Positions 39,515-49,538 of a stretch of DNA of 64,000 nt are shown one piece after another (position 1 is the stretch's first letter; each line of letters starts with the position of its first letter). Source of the stretch: Roseomonas genomospecies 6 (GTDB lineage: Bacteria; Pseudomonadota; Alphaproteobacteria; Azospirillales; Azospirillaceae); contig NZ_QOKW01000028.1 of the NCBI RefSeq assembly GCF_008365375.1, positions 1 to 64,000 on the forward strand, read 5' to 3'. Under the pieces are notes generated by a model that did no database searches, was not told the DNA's origin, and saw only the letters and a program-made list of their open reading frames with translations. The translations under genes were made by a program, and so were the position numbers.

Positions 39515-41437
39515 TCAGCCCTTCTTCTTGCGGCCGCGGCCGCCCTTCGCCGTGGCCGGCGCATCGGGTGGCGGTTCGTAAAGGTGTTCTAGATCGTGCG
39601 CAATGGCGAGCGACTTGTCCGTCTGGCACTTCTCCCGCACCCGCTCGGGCCAGTAGACTATGGCGAGGTGCGCCCAGTCGTAGTCGCCCGCCTCCAGCTT
39701 CTCCCAGGTGTCGCGCAGCACGGTCTGCCAGGAACGGTGGCGGAACAGGCGCCACAGCGGCGCGGCGGTGATCTGCACGCCATCGTCGTGGTTGGGCTTC
39801 CACGCCGGGGCGAGGCGCAGCAGCTCGTCCCGCAGGTCGCGCAACTCGTCGTGCAGGGTCTGGAGGTCTTCCAGTTCCCGTTCCTCGTCGCGCGAGCGGC
39901 CGGTCTTCTGCCGCAGCGCCCGCAGCGCCGGCTCCACCTGCCGCTCCAGCTTGGCACCGACGAAGTCGTTGGCGGCGGTGTACAGCGTCTGGTCGGTCAG
40001 CGCCGGGTAGTAGAGCCACAGCGTGTAGCTACCCGACGCCGTGGACAGCGGCCAGTAGATCGGCGCCTTGCGCCGGCTCTTGCTGTACTGCCGCAGGTGC
40101 ATCGGGAAGAACTCCCGGCGCAGCCACGCGCGGGTGTCCACCGCGACCTCCAGGCCGACGCGGTTGAGCACGCGGTCGATCAGGTCAGGCAGGTCGTGCG
40201 GGTGGCCGACGTCGTCCACCAGGATGCCGGCGTTGGCGTGGAACGGCGGATCGCCGTCCGGCAGCATGCCGGGGCTCTTCGCCGGCAGCGGATCGAACGG
40301 CTCCGGCTCGGGCGGCGCCTCGCGCTCGCCAGTGGCGAGACGGATGTCGAAGCGGCCGAATGCGACGCCAGCAGACCAAGACAACAGGCCGGCGGTCGTC
40401 TCGACGGGGACAGCGGCGCCATCCTCGTCATTGTCGTCGTCGCTTCCGTTGGCTTCGGCGGCACCCGCCTCATTGCCTGTGAGCGCGGCGGCGTGGTCGG
40501 CTTCAGCAAAGCCGTAGAGGCCGAAGGAAATGGCATCGATGTCGGCTTGGCTGCGGACTAACTCGGCCGTGGCGGCCGCGGGATTGTAGTCACCAAGGCG
40601 AGTGCGCAAGGCGGCGGGCAGCAGGAAAGCGTGGGAGGTTTCCTCGGTGGTATCAAGGGCGCGTTTGCGTGACCAGATGCAACGGGCCAGGGCGGCAAGC
40701 GCGGCTTGCTGGTCAGGGGTGAGGTTGGGAACGGGGGTTTTCTGGATAACGCCAACTTCGTAGGACCGGGCCGCCGCATCAGCTGCCGCCAACTGCACCG
40801 ACACCAACAAGGCAAAAGCCCGACTGTTGCTCAGCGCACACAGGGCCAACAATGCCTCAGGGGCATCGTCCGCAACGAAGGCGGCGGGGCCTTTGTCGGC
40901 AAAGATGCAGCCACGGGGCATGGCGCGAAGGCTTAAACCGCTTGTAGTGCGTCGCGGCCAGGTAAGGCCGGGGCGGAAGAAATGCTCCAGACATGCCGGC
41001 TTTTCCAGCGGCCTATGCTCGGTGCCGATAAAGCCATGATAGGTCTGCCGTTCGTTATCCCAGCGAACCACAAGATGCACGTCATAGTAATAGGGGCTGT
41101 ACGCCCCGCCTTTAGAGAAGGGCATCCATTTATGGTTTGTTCCATTGAGATCTGGCGGGACTTCCCAGTTTACCCGAATATAACGGCCATCGTCTCCTGC
41201 TGGATTGGTTACTCGCGCAATTCTTTTGCTTCCATCAAAAGGCGGAAGCTTACCAAATGTATTGCGAACCCGCTCGCTGACCCAGTAGGCAAAGGGCGCT
41301 CCTGGTATGACGCGAAATGACTCTGGATTAACGTTGAAGATCCCGTCACCATCAGAACCGTTACATAGTGCTACACAGACCTTTTTTAAGTTATTTGCCT
41401 TGTCTTTGTCCGCGAGTAGGCGCAGGAAGATCGTCAT
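39515..41437 (-). CDS. pglX: PglX C-terminal part (probable target-recognition half) encoded separately
   Basis: Starting at the ATG at 41437, which forms ATGA with the stop of the preceding gene, the product has 640 residues. It begins MTIFLRLLADKDKANNLKK. In single-chain PglX and Eco57I-type methyltransferases this kind of segment directly follows the methyltransferase core, so the two proteins look like halves of one enzyme. The region with HFFRPGLTWPRRTTSGLSLR and ALLALCALSNSRAFALLVSV is typical of the target-recognition part of such enzymes. The C-terminus contains APIYWPLSTASGSYTLWLYY and a helical tail ending in a basic RGRKKKG run. It probably selects the DNA site methylated by the catalytic half. 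Confidence 0.82.
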   Translation of the reverse strand: MTIFLRLLADKDKANNLKKVCVALCNGSDGDGIFNVNPESFRVIPGAPFAYWVSERVRNTFGKLPPFDGSKRIARVTNPAGDDGRYIRVNWEVPPDLNGTNHKWMPFSKGGAYSPYYYDVHLVVRWDNERQTYHGFIGTEHRPLEKPACLEHFFRPGLTWPRRTTSGLSLRAMPRGCIFADKGPAAFVADDAPEALLALCALSNSRAFALLVSVQLAAADAAARSYEVGVIQKTPVPNLTPDQQAALAALARCIWSRKRALDTTEETSHAFLLPAALRTRLGDYNPAAATAELVRSQADIDAISFGLYGFAEADHAAALTGNEAGAAEANGSDDDNDEDGAAVPVETTAGLLSWSAGVAFGRFDIRLATGEREAPPEPEPFDPLPAKSPGMLPDGDPPFHANAGILVDDVGHPHDLPDLIDRVLNRVGLEVAVDTRAWLRREFFPMHLRQYSKSRRKAPIYWPLSTASGSYTLWLYYPALTDQTLYTAANDFVGAKLERQVEPALRALRQKTGRSRDEERELEDLQTLHDELRDLRDELLRLAPAWKPNHDDGVQITAAPLWRLFRHRSWQTVLRDTWEKLEAGDYDWAHLAIVYWPERVREKCQTDKSLAIAHDLEHLYEPPPDAPATAKGGRGRKKKG

Positions 41438-43716
41438 GCCTGTTTCTCCAGCACATAGGCGGCGGCTTCCACCATCGCGTCGTCCATCACGCCATGGCCC
41501 AGATCGGCCACGACCTCGGGCCGGGCAATGCCCAGCACTACTTCTTCCCGCCATTTCTGGTAGCTGGACAGGAAGAATCCGGTGCGCGAGGTGATGGCAC
41601 CCAGCCGGCCGCCGGGGCGCAGAAGCTCCAGACCGCGTTCCACGAAGATCGCCAGTAGATCGTTCTTCGAGCGCGGATAGGCTCTGCCTAATTCCTCCTT
41701 CACCCCCACACTGAGCGCGCCGAATGGAGGATTCATCACCGCCGCGTCGAAGCTTTCACCCACGAGGTCGATCAGGCGAAGCCCCTCCAGTGCATCCTCG
41801 GCGAACAGGCGGTTGCGGTAGGTGGCGGCGGCGTTGCGGGCGAAGTCCGCCAGCGCTTCGCGCAGCCGCGCCTCCGCTTTTTGCCACTGCCTCTCGTCCT
41901 CGGCCTTGAACATCGGCCCGTGGCTGCCGAACACCCGGCGCACCAGGGCCGGGACCTCACGTTCGGCGCGCAGCAGCACGCCTAGCTCCGGCAGGCCCTT
42001 CAGCAGCAGCAGGGTGCGCTCGAACAGATCGGCGTCCAGCTCGTCCATCCCCGCCATCAGCTCGCGGCGCAGGTCCAGTTCGGCCGGCGGCGCCACGGCG
42101 GCGGCGACATGGCCGCGGCCCACGGCTGGCCGGGCTTCGCGCCGCACGCCTGCGTCATTCCAGGCGCGCTGCGCCCGCAGCCACAGGGCCAGCGAGGCGA
42201 TCTGCGCCGCCCGCGGGTCGATGTCGACGCCATAGATGTTGTGTTCCAGGATCAGGCGCGGCAGGTCGCGCAGAAAGTCCGCCTCGTCAGCGTAGACCTC
42301 GCGCAGCGGCTTCAGCTCTGGAGGCGTATCCTCCGCCCGGTAGATTGAACCAGGCCAGTCCGCTTCCTCCCAGGCCCAGGCGTCGCGGTAGATCTGGAAG
42401 AACACGTCGAAGGCGTAGAGGCCGAAGTGCATCGATCCGCAAGCTGGGTCGAGCAGCTTGAGCGTGCGCGGGTCGCGCAGCGGCCGGTAGCGATTCAGCG
42501 CGGTCTTCGGCTCCCTCAGGCGCCGCAGGATCTCCTCGCAGGTCGCGCGGAACCAACGCTCGCCGTAAATCTCCCCGTTGCCGCCGGCCCGGTCCGACCG
42601 GCATTCCAGGAACAGGCCGTCCCACAGCTCCTGCGTCGTCGCCTCGACGAAACGCTGTTCGCGCAGGATCGGTTGCAGGCGCTGGAAATACTCCCCCCAG
42701 ACCTGATCCTGGTCAGGGAAGCGGTGGTAGGCGTCCACGCAATGGGCGAAGTCGATCATCGCCTGGATGCCGGTTTCGGGATCGCCGAAGTCCGGCAGGC
42801 GGTCGAAGTCCCCGCCGATCAGTGCGTTGGCGATGGCGGCGGTGGCGCTGCCCTCCTCCTCGCTCATCCGCCCCAGGAACACCTCGTCGGGCCGGCGGAC
42901 GAGGAAGCGGCACTGGTCGGCGAGCGCCGTGCGCCCGGCGCTCATGTCGATCCACTGGCGGGCCAGCGCGTTGTCCACCAGGAACTCCACCACATAACGC
43001 GGGGTGAAGAACTGGTTGCGCACCGCCAGTTCGCGGCTGTTGCGCGGCGCGCCGGACTCCCGGCGCATGCGCCGGCGCTCTTCGGTCGAGTTGAAATACT
43101 GGTAGATCCAGCCGATCGTCTCGTCCTCGCCCCACAGGGGCTCCAGGTCCGGGGCGTTCAGCAGGTCGAGTAGGCGCAGAAACGTCGCCTCGCGCGGGAA
43201 CAGGCGGCCGAAGGGGGAATGGCGGTCGAACAGCGCCGGCAGGTCGGCGGCGAACAGGTCGAACAGGCTGAACAGGAAGACGCGGTAGGCGTCCCCCGTC
43301 TCCCCCAACGCCGATCCGGCGACCCGCTGATAGAGCTGGAAGGCCTTGGACTGGTAGCCATGGGCGACGCTCTCCAGCAGGATGCCGCGCGCCTCCATCA
43401 GGCGCAGGGCGGCCAGCCGGTTCAGCACGGTGAAGGCCTGCTCGCGCACGATACGGTCCAGCGCGTGACGGCGTTCCTGGACCGAGGGGTTGGCCGCAGC
43501 GCCGAGGTAGTGGTCCAGGATCTCGCGCAGGATGCGGGCGGTCTCCAGCCGCTGGTCGTCCAGATGGCCCAGCCGGTCGAGCCCGGCAACCTCGCCCGAG
43601 GCGGGGTCCATGCCGTAGGTCTGCTGGAGCTGCCAGGCGAACTCCTCGGCCAGGAGGTCGCGGGCGGCGCCGACGAAGGTTTGCAAACGGCCGCGGGTGC
43701 TGTCGTCGAAGGGCAT
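41434..43716 (-). CDS. pglX: PglX N-terminal part: adenine-specific DNA methyltransferase
   Basis: The product has 760 residues. The SAM-binding motif is LLDPACGSMHFGLYAFDVF near residue 422 and the catalytic motif is AAVMNPPFGAL near 660, so the class is N6-adenine. The N-terminal region includes WGEDETIGWIYQYFNSTEER and ELAVRNQFFTPRYVVEFLVD, both typical of BREX PglX. The frame ends just after AAAYVLEKQA, where full-length PglX proteins of about 1,200 residues normally continue into target recognition. The next gene starts on the last bases (ATGA overlap), so the halves are probably made in equal amounts by coupled translation. Host methylation by PglX lets BREX tell self from phage DNA. 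It lies 8 bp after brxC. Confidence 0.9.
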   Translation of the reverse strand: MPFDDSTRGRLQTFVGAARDLLAEEFAWQLQQTYGMDPASGEVAGLDRLGHLDDQRLETARILREILDHYLGAAANPSVQERRHALDRIVREQAFTVLNRLAALRLMEARGILLESVAHGYQSKAFQLYQRVAGSALGETGDAYRVFLFSLFDLFAADLPALFDRHSPFGRLFPREATFLRLLDLLNAPDLEPLWGEDETIGWIYQYFNSTEERRRMRRESGAPRNSRELAVRNQFFTPRYVVEFLVDNALARQWIDMSAGRTALADQCRFLVRRPDEVFLGRMSEEEGSATAAIANALIGGDFDRLPDFGDPETGIQAMIDFAHCVDAYHRFPDQDQVWGEYFQRLQPILREQRFVEATTQELWDGLFLECRSDRAGGNGEIYGERWFRATCEEILRRLREPKTALNRYRPLRDPRTLKLLDPACGSMHFGLYAFDVFFQIYRDAWAWEEADWPGSIYRAEDTPPELKPLREVYADEADFLRDLPRLILEHNIYGVDIDPRAAQIASLALWLRAQRAWNDAGVRREARPAVGRGHVAAAVAPPAELDLRRELMAGMDELDADLFERTLLLLKGLPELGVLLRAEREVPALVRRVFGSHGPMFKAEDERQWQKAEARLREALADFARNAAATYRNRLFAEDALEGLRLIDLVGESFDAAVMNPPFGALSVGVKEELGRAYPRSKNDLLAIFVERGLELLRPGGRLGAITSRTGFFLSSYQKWREEVVLGIARPEVVADLGHGVMDDAMVEAAAYVLEKQA

Positions 43717-43724
43717 GGGGCTGC

Positions 43725-46700
43725 TCAGTCCGTCAGGGTCACGTCGAACTCGGCGAAGCCGATCTCCGCCCGCAGCTCCTGGAGCTGGTCGATCAGCGCG
43801 TTGAGCTGGGCGGTGGTGGCGATGCGCCGCGGCAGCGCCAGCACCTTGGTCTGTCTGACCATGACCTCCTCCAGACCGCCCCCGCCGGGCAGCGGCGCAG
43901 GGGGCCGTTCGCGCTCGCGCCGGCGGTCACGCCCGTCGCGGACGATCGTCTCCTTGAGCTGGCCGATGGTGCCTTCGATGTCGAACTGCTGGGACAGCAG
44001 GCGCTTGAGGCCGGCCAGATCCTCGTCGACCGTGATCGCCATGGCCTGCAGCCGGTTCAGCATGCCGGCCTGCTCGTCCTGGGTGAACTCAATCCATTCC
44101 GGCAGGAGGCGGAGGTCCCGCTCGGCATCGCGCAGGCGTTCCTTTTGGGCGGCCACCATAGCGCGCACCGCCTCGGCGATGCGGGCCTCCAGGACGGTCA
44201 GCTTGGTCTGCAGATCGGCCTTGTGCTTGTGGAAGTCCTTCTGCGCCAGCCGTTGGCTGATAAGGTCGAGGTCTTCCCGGATATCGTCGCGCAGCTCTCC
44301 CGGCACGCCGGTGCCGGGCAGTTCGGCAACCGCCTTGGCGATCTCCCGCAGGCTGCGGATCGTGCTGGACAGGCCCTGGTCGAAGGCATTCTTGACGGCA
44401 ATGGCCCAGGTCAGCCCCTCGAACAGGGGGGACTCGGCGGCGCCGAAGCGCAGGGGCGCGTCGGAGGCGTCTGTCTGAAGCATGGACGCGATCTGCTGGT
44501 TGATCGTGTCCATGGTATCGACCCCTGGCAGGCCGAGCGTGCTCAGGCGCTCCGACAGCGGCGACAGGCGGTTCTGGAGGTCCGGCAGCTTCTGGCGTGC
44601 CGCCTTGCTGATTTCGTCCTCCAGGGGCAGCACCTGTTCGCCGCACAGCTCCGTCAGACGCTCGGCTGCCTTGGCCAGCGCCTCCATGGACGGGCGGTCG
44701 TGACGCAGGGAGACGCCCACCGACCGGAAGCTGGTGTTGGTCTTCAGGGCGTCGACCGCCTGCTGGCCATTCACCGTAACCTCGCGCCCGGCGACCTTCA
44801 GCTTGATCTCGGCCGCCAGGAGCAGAGCGGCCACCATGTAGCGCAGGGTGTCTTGGGACCAGCCGAAGGGGTGGTCGGAGAAGGCCTCCAACAGGCTCTT
44901 GCCTTCGACGGTCCCGGTGCGCTCGATGAAGTCGCGGATGCTGACCAGGCCCTTGTGGGACGTCCTGACCTTCGGCGCGCTGCCGAGTTCCACCAAGCCC
45001 AGCGGATCGAGCTGGGACGTGATGCTGCGCAGGTTCGGCTGGCGCAGGAACTTTTCAGCCAGCGCCGTCTCCACACGCACTGGTGCTTCGGGATAACGGT
45101 CAAACACTCTGGCCGCGGCCTCCGCCAAGTGGGCCCGGGACGCCTTGCTGAGGTCCTGGTCCAAGCTGTCCACCGCGGTGGCGCGCCCGCGGAACAGAAA
45201 GGATCCCTGCGACAGGCTGCGGGCGAGAGCGCCGCCGAGTTCCCCCATCAGCTTGGCGGCGCGCTCAGTCTGGCTGGCGCAATACTCCCGCACTTCCTGG
45301 TCCGGATCGTTGCGGTGCAGTTCCGCGATCCGCTCGCAACGGTAGATGTCGGTCACCAAGTCGGACGCGCCCGGCGCCGTGCGGCCCAACAGATAGATGG
45401 CGGTCTCGTTCGCCTTTTCGCGGGACTCGTCCAGCAGTCGTGTGCGCTGGGCGTCGTAGTCCGCAGCATCGGCAAACGCCACCAGGGTCTGGATCGCCTC
45501 CCGCTCACCCGCCAGCGCCATGGCCTGGCCGCCGATCAGATGACGGATGCCGGAGGTGACGGAGAGCGAGTCGTGCACCTTGACCGTTGGCAGCGGGTCG
45601 AACACCTCGCGCAGCGCGGTGTTGAAGATGCGGCGGAACTCCTGGGTGCGGACGTTGATCTGCCCGCGCTCCTGCTCGATGTCGTTCAGCTTCTCGCTGA
45701 AGAAGCGCAGATTACCGTCCTTCTCCATCAGCGGGACGAACTGGTCCTTCAGCATCTCGTCGATGGCCGCCTTGACCCGGTCGGTCATGGAATCGGCATC
45801 GACGTCCGGGTGCATCAGGCTGGCCACGTTCTGGGCGTTGGCCGGCAGGTTGTTGAGGATTTGGAGGATGGCGATGGTCTTGGCGACATCCTGCTTCAAC
45901 GCGTCCTCGCCGACCCGTCCCAGCGTCTTCTTGACCGCCTGGTGGATCTGCGGGTAGGCGCGCAGGATGTCGCGGTCGAGCGAGTCGAACAAGGTTACGG
46001 TCGTCGCCAGCCAGCCGATGGTCTGGTCGACCACAGGCTTGTTCTGACCAGCCCCCTCCACCAGGATGTCCTGAACCACCTTGATCGCTGACCGCAGGCC
46101 GATGCCGCCGGTGGACTTGGCCAGCGCGCCCAGCAGGTGCAGCAAGATGTCGAAGTGAGCCGGCAGGAACGGGTACAGGTTGACGAAGGCGTCGCGGTCG
46201 AGCGCTGAGCTGTAGCTCTTGGCGTCCACCAGCCGGGTGTTGTGGCGGAGCTGCGCCCCATGTCGATTGAACAGCTCGGTCAGAAGGCGCTCGCCCTCCG
46301 GTGACTTGCCAAGCAGACGCCGATAGCAGATCTCCCGGATGTCACTGGATTCCAGCTCGACCGTGATCGGGAAGCGGTCCTTCAGCTTAAACAACTCCGG
46401 CGAGTTGATGGCGATCCTGGGATCGTCCTCGGTCAGGGTCTGCTGCGCGGTGCCGATAACCCAGACCTTGCCGCCTCCGATCTCTTTGAGGTTTTTCGCC
46501 AGGCCATCGAGGTCGAGAATTTTATTCTGATTGCTGCCGACGTACTGCCCAACCTCATCGATGACGAAAATGATATTGTCCTTGCCCGAGACGTCGCGGA
46601 CAAGGTCGATCATCTCCTTCGCACGTTCGTTCGTCAGATAGATGACGTCACTAGCGGTGGTGGTGAAGGCATGGTCGGTGCGGAAGAGCGTCGGGTACAT

Positions 46701-47348
46701 GCGGTGGGCCAAACCCGGCAGCACCCCGTCGGCGACCAGTTCGTCGTTCTGCAGGTCCCTCCAAGGGACGCCCACTTCCGCCTGGAACAAAGCCTCGAAT
46801 TCGGCATAGCGGCCGTCCTTCTTCAGCTTGCGTTCAAGGGCCGCAACCTTGAGGTTGCGTGAATAACCAGCGTACTGGAGAACCTTGTAGTACAAAACCG
46901 TCGACACTTCGGCCAGCGTGGCGCCGGCGATCTGCTCACTGGCCAAGTCCAGCATAACGACCGCCGCGGGATAGCGGGAGGCGACGGCGCTCAAGAGCGC
47001 CTTTGTAGTCGCGCGGTGAACGCGGTCCTGCAGGTGCTTCAGAAACGGCTGGCCATCGATCAAATGGTGACCGTCGAACGCAAGACCGAGATACTTGGTG
47101 AAGGAGCTTTTACCCGATCCGTAGAAGCCGGACACCCAGACGCCAATCTCATGGACGCCCCCCGAATCCATGGCCAACTGCATCTTTTCGAGAAGCTTTT
47201 CAAGCTGCTCCTCGATCCGATCGGTCACCCAATACTCAGAGATCTCCGCCCGGAGCCGCTCCTCCTGAGAGGCCTGATAGGTGATGACCTTTTCGATTGA
47301 GCGGTTGATATCCCGACTGGGATCGAAAAGAGAGCGGATCGCGGTCAT
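43725..47348 (-). CDS. brxC: BREX ATPase BrxC
   Basis: The 1,207-residue protein begins MTAIRSLFDPSRDINRSIEK, the usual BrxC start. Walker A is GVWVSGFYGSGKSSFTKYLG near residues 70-90 and Walker B is NIIFVIDEVGQYVG near 260, followed by GKVWVIGTAQQTL as sensor. The long C-terminal part is mostly helical, with charged coiled-coil stretches (KADLQTKLTVLEARIAEAV). Length and layout match BrxC/PglY proteins, large P-loop ATPases essential for BREX. It starts 51 bp after brxB and ends 8 bp before pglX. Confidence 0.95.
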   Translation of the reverse strand: MTAIRSLFDPSRDINRSIEKVITYQASQEERLRAEISEYWVTDRIEEQLEKLLEKMQLAMDSGGVHEIGVWVSGFYGSGKSSFTKYLGLAFDGHHLIDGQPFLKHLQDRVHRATTKALLSAVASRYPAAVVMLDLASEQIAGATLAEVSTVLYYKVLQYAGYSRNLKVAALERKLKKDGRYAEFEALFQAEVGVPWRDLQNDELVADGVLPGLAHRMYPTLFRTDHAFTTTASDVIYLTNERAKEMIDLVRDVSGKDNIIFVIDEVGQYVGSNQNKILDLDGLAKNLKEIGGGKVWVIGTAQQTLTEDDPRIAINSPELFKLKDRFPITVELESSDIREICYRRLLGKSPEGERLLTELFNRHGAQLRHNTRLVDAKSYSSALDRDAFVNLYPFLPAHFDILLHLLGALAKSTGGIGLRSAIKVVQDILVEGAGQNKPVVDQTIGWLATTVTLFDSLDRDILRAYPQIHQAVKKTLGRVGEDALKQDVAKTIAILQILNNLPANAQNVASLMHPDVDADSMTDRVKAAIDEMLKDQFVPLMEKDGNLRFFSEKLNDIEQERGQINVRTQEFRRIFNTALREVFDPLPTVKVHDSLSVTSGIRHLIGGQAMALAGEREAIQTLVAFADAADYDAQRTRLLDESREKANETAIYLLGRTAPGASDLVTDIYRCERIAELHRNDPDQEVREYCASQTERAAKLMGELGGALARSLSQGSFLFRGRATAVDSLDQDLSKASRAHLAEAAARVFDRYPEAPVRVETALAEKFLRQPNLRSITSQLDPLGLVELGSAPKVRTSHKGLVSIRDFIERTGTVEGKSLLEAFSDHPFGWSQDTLRYMVAALLLAAEIKLKVAGREVTVNGQQAVDALKTNTSFRSVGVSLRHDRPSMEALAKAAERLTELCGEQVLPLEDEISKAARQKLPDLQNRLSPLSERLSTLGLPGVDTMDTINQQIASMLQTDASDAPLRFGAAESPLFEGLTWAIAVKNAFDQGLSSTIRSLREIAKAVAELPGTGVPGELRDDIREDLDLISQRLAQKDFHKHKADLQTKLTVLEARIAEAVRAMVAAQKERLRDAERDLRLLPEWIEFTQDEQAGMLNRLQAMAITVDEDLAGLKRLLSQQFDIEGTIGQLKETIVRDGRDRRRERERPPAPLPGGGGLEEVMVRQTKVLALPRRIATTAQLNALIDQLQELRAEIGFAEFDVTLTD

Positions 47349-47399
47349 AGGGGTTTCCCCTTGGTCTTTATCGTTGAGACTGGTCGGTCGCCGACACCA

Positions 47400-47975
47400 T
47401 CAGCCGCCGACGTGAACAGAGCGGTAATTGCCGTCTTCCGGGTAGAAGCCAAGAAAGCGAAGCTGAGTCTTGCCGGTCCGCGTGCCCGGATAGAGGAAGA
47501 CGGTTGGGACGTGGAACTTTCCTTGAAGCTGCGCCTCGATGGCGCCTATCCGCAAATAGGGATGCAGGGCCTCCAGGTCGGTCACCAGCACGATGGTGTT
47601 CGTCTTGCCCTCCAGACCGGCTAATAACGCCTCCAGGCGGGACTGGAGCTGCCCTTGAGAAGTCAGGGCGTTGGCCAATGCTCCATTGGTTCGGTTCCAG
47701 TCCAGCGGCGCCTTCCGGTCGCCGGCCAGCCAGACCTTGCGCATGGGCGCGGCTCCGAGGATATCGGCGATCTGGTCGGCGATGGAGAAGGTGTGAACGT
47801 CCCAGCCCTCGTTTTTCAGCCGTGCCAGCCAAGCCAGGGTCTGGCGCTTGACCTCCAGGATGTCCCGCGGGTCGAACACCAGATAGAAGATCGGCTCGAA
47901 GCTCGCGTGCGCGAACTCCCGCCCCGCTTCGACGCGGCGCAGCAGCTCGCTGAAGTCAGCCTGCAGCGAGGACAT
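47400..47975 (-). CDS. brxB: BREX protein BrxB (DUF1788)
   Basis: The 191-residue protein carries the DUF1788 pattern: FYLVFDPRDILEVKRQTLAW near residue 30, a middle ALANALTSQGQLQSRLEALL and the C-terminus LRFLGFYPEDGNYRSVHVGG. BrxB is a conserved BREX component without known catalytic activity; interaction with other Brx proteins is assumed. Its start lies inside the last codons of brxA (20-bp overlap), supporting translational coupling. Confidence 0.92.
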   Translation of the reverse strand: MSSLQADFSELLRRVEAGREFAHASFEPIFYLVFDPRDILEVKRQTLAWLARLKNEGWDVHTFSIADQIADILGAAPMRKVWLAGDRKAPLDWNRTNGALANALTSQGQLQSRLEALLAGLEGKTNTIVLVTDLEALHPYLRIGAIEAQLQGKFHVPTVFLYPGTRTGKTQLRFLGFYPEDGNYRSVHVGG

Positions 47976-48744
47976 CGGGCAGCTCCTCCATGCTTTTCAA
48001 CTTCCAGGCAATATGCGCCATGCCGCCTGCCGACTGAAGGATGAATTGCCCCTTCATCGCAAGCCGCTTCATCTCCCCCAGCGTGTCCTCGGGGTACAGA
48101 CCGAACAGCATCCAATCCGGATGCTGGACCACGGAGTTGTCGCCAAGACCGCGGAAGTGCAGGTCGTGGGCGAGGAAGCTGGCGACGATGGGCGTAATCC
48201 GGAACGGCAGGATGACGCGTCCGGCGCCGCGCATGGGCCCGACCAGGCCGAAGTCGGCACAGGCCCCCAGGACGTATTGGGAGACGCGGAGAATGGTCGT
48301 ATCGGACCAGCGCGCCCGCGTCCTTCCGTCGGCGACGGCGCGGCTGATGAAGGCGTGCGCATCGTCCTTCAGCACGATGTCCAAACCGGCGGCGTAACGG
48401 GCCCAGTAGACGTCGCGAATGAAGTCCGCGAGAACGGGGTTTGCCCGGCAGGTATAGACGAGGAGCAGGTGGCGGAAATCGGCAGCGGCGATCCGTCCTT
48501 GCAGGGCTTTCAGGAATCGTGCCGGACCACCGTCCTCGGTCAGGAAACGCGGCGCGAACGCCTCGGCCACCACGTTCCGGAGCCGACGGGCGGACATCGA
48601 CGGAAAGGCACCCGAGTCCATGGCAGCCTTCAGGAGGTCCGGCGGGGTCATGCCCGGCTGCCAGAGTTCCAGCAGCCGTCCCGTCTCGGGAACGAGGCCG
48701 AGCCCGGCGCTGAGCCGGGGGGTGTAGAACGATGTGGCGTCCAC
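47956..48744 (-). CDS. brxA: BREX protein BrxA (DUF1819)
   Basis: I place the start at GTG 48744, which lies just past the brxE-like stop, giving 262 residues beginning (M)DATSFYTPRLSAGLGLVP; the frame is open further upstream without support. The DUF1819/BrxA pattern is visible in TPRLSAGLGLVPETGRLLEL, AEAFAPRFL and VLADFIRDVYW. In characterised systems BrxA is a small DNA-binding protein of winged-helix type and the first gene of type 1 operons. It is tightly packed between the brxE-like gene and brxB. Confidence 0.88.
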   Translation of the reverse strand: MDATSFYTPRLSAGLGLVPETGRLLELWQPGMTPPDLLKAAMDSGAFPSMSARRLRNVVAEAFAPRFLTEDGGPARFLKALQGRIAAADFRHLLLVYTCRANPVLADFIRDVYWARYAAGLDIVLKDDAHAFISRAVADGRTRARWSDTTILRVSQYVLGACADFGLVGPMRGAGRVILPFRITPIVASFLAHDLHFRGLGDNSVVQHPDWMLFGLYPEDTLGEMKRLAMKGQFILQSAGGMAHIAWKLKSMEELPDVLAAG

Positions 48745-48746
48745 GA

Positions 48747-49232
48747 TCAGCCCGCGAAGTAGGGGAAGCTCGGAACGCCCGCGGTGAACGCAACATGGTA
48801 GTGGCCGGCGACGGCGGGGATCCACCGCGCATCGGCAAGCATGTCCAGAGGGCCGACATGCACCGGGCCCGGCTTCGCAGCGACCTTGCCGGACGACAAC
48901 GTTCTCAACTCTTCCAACGCCGCGTCAGCCGACTCGACGGCGGCGGCATCTTTGGATGCGGCCAGGGTGCGGTGCAGTTCCTGCTCCAGTGTTTCGGGCA
49001 AGCGGAACAGGTGAAAGGCCTGCCCCACGCCGATGGCCTCGTCATGGACCCGGCGAGCCGCCTCGGTCACACCGACCACGCGGGCGTTGGCCACCGCGTG
49101 GCCGAACACCGGCGTCAGGAACGCCTCACTCGTGCGGTCGAGGAAGGAGGAAGGCCACCAGTTCGACTGATGACGTTCGCCGAGGTAGCCGACCAGCACC
49201 CTCAGCCTGGAAACGTCGTGGTTGTTCGGCAT
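48747..49232 (-). CDS. BrxE-like BREX accessory protein
   Basis: The 161-residue protein starts at ATG 49232 and begins MPNNHDVSRLRVLVGYLGER. It contains WWPSSFLDRTSEAFLTPVFG and AARRVHDEAIGVGQAFHLFR. These resemble, from memory, the small BrxE-family proteins reported in BREX type 6 loci. Its stop nearly touches the brxA start (2-bp gap), so it is the first gene of the BREX operon. Its function is unknown. Finding it ahead of an operon that ends in brxL, not brxD/brxH, makes the locus a mixed type. A promoter for the operon likely lies just upstream (49233-49290). Confidence 0.62.
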   Translation of the reverse strand: MPNNHDVSRLRVLVGYLGERHQSNWWPSSFLDRTSEAFLTPVFGHAVANARVVGVTEAARRVHDEAIGVGQAFHLFRLPETLEQELHRTLAASKDAAAVESADAALEELRTLSSGKVAAKPGPVHVGPLDMLADARWIPAVAGHYHVAFTAGVPSFPYFAG

Positions 49233-49538
49233 CCTGCACCAATGGGCGTATTGGGAATAAATTTTAGCTACTTTGGATTTCTACCACAGGGAGCGCCGGC
49301 CCATCCACCGGGAAGCGGCCAGTCGCGGACATCGCTGGGAAGGGTTCCGCAACTGATCGCTGGGAACCGGCAGCTCCGCCTCGCCCCCCTCGCGCGCGAG
49401 AAGCGTGCCAGAGTTCGGCACACTCTCTACCAGAAGTGGTGGGCGATGCTCTTCCGCTTTCGTTTGTCGCCGGAACGTCAGGGCGGCGGCTATGCGCCCA
49501 TGGGCCTGGAAACGCAGGTCAGGAGGTCCCTTGGCCCA
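49233..49538. other. Intergenic gap, probable BREX promoter
   Basis: The 40 bases next to the brxE-like start are AT-rich. On the minus strand they contain TAAAAT about 30 bp before the ATG as a possible -10 box, with no convincing -35 box. The rest (49290-49538) has no open frame with a recognisable product on either strand. Confidence 0.4.
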
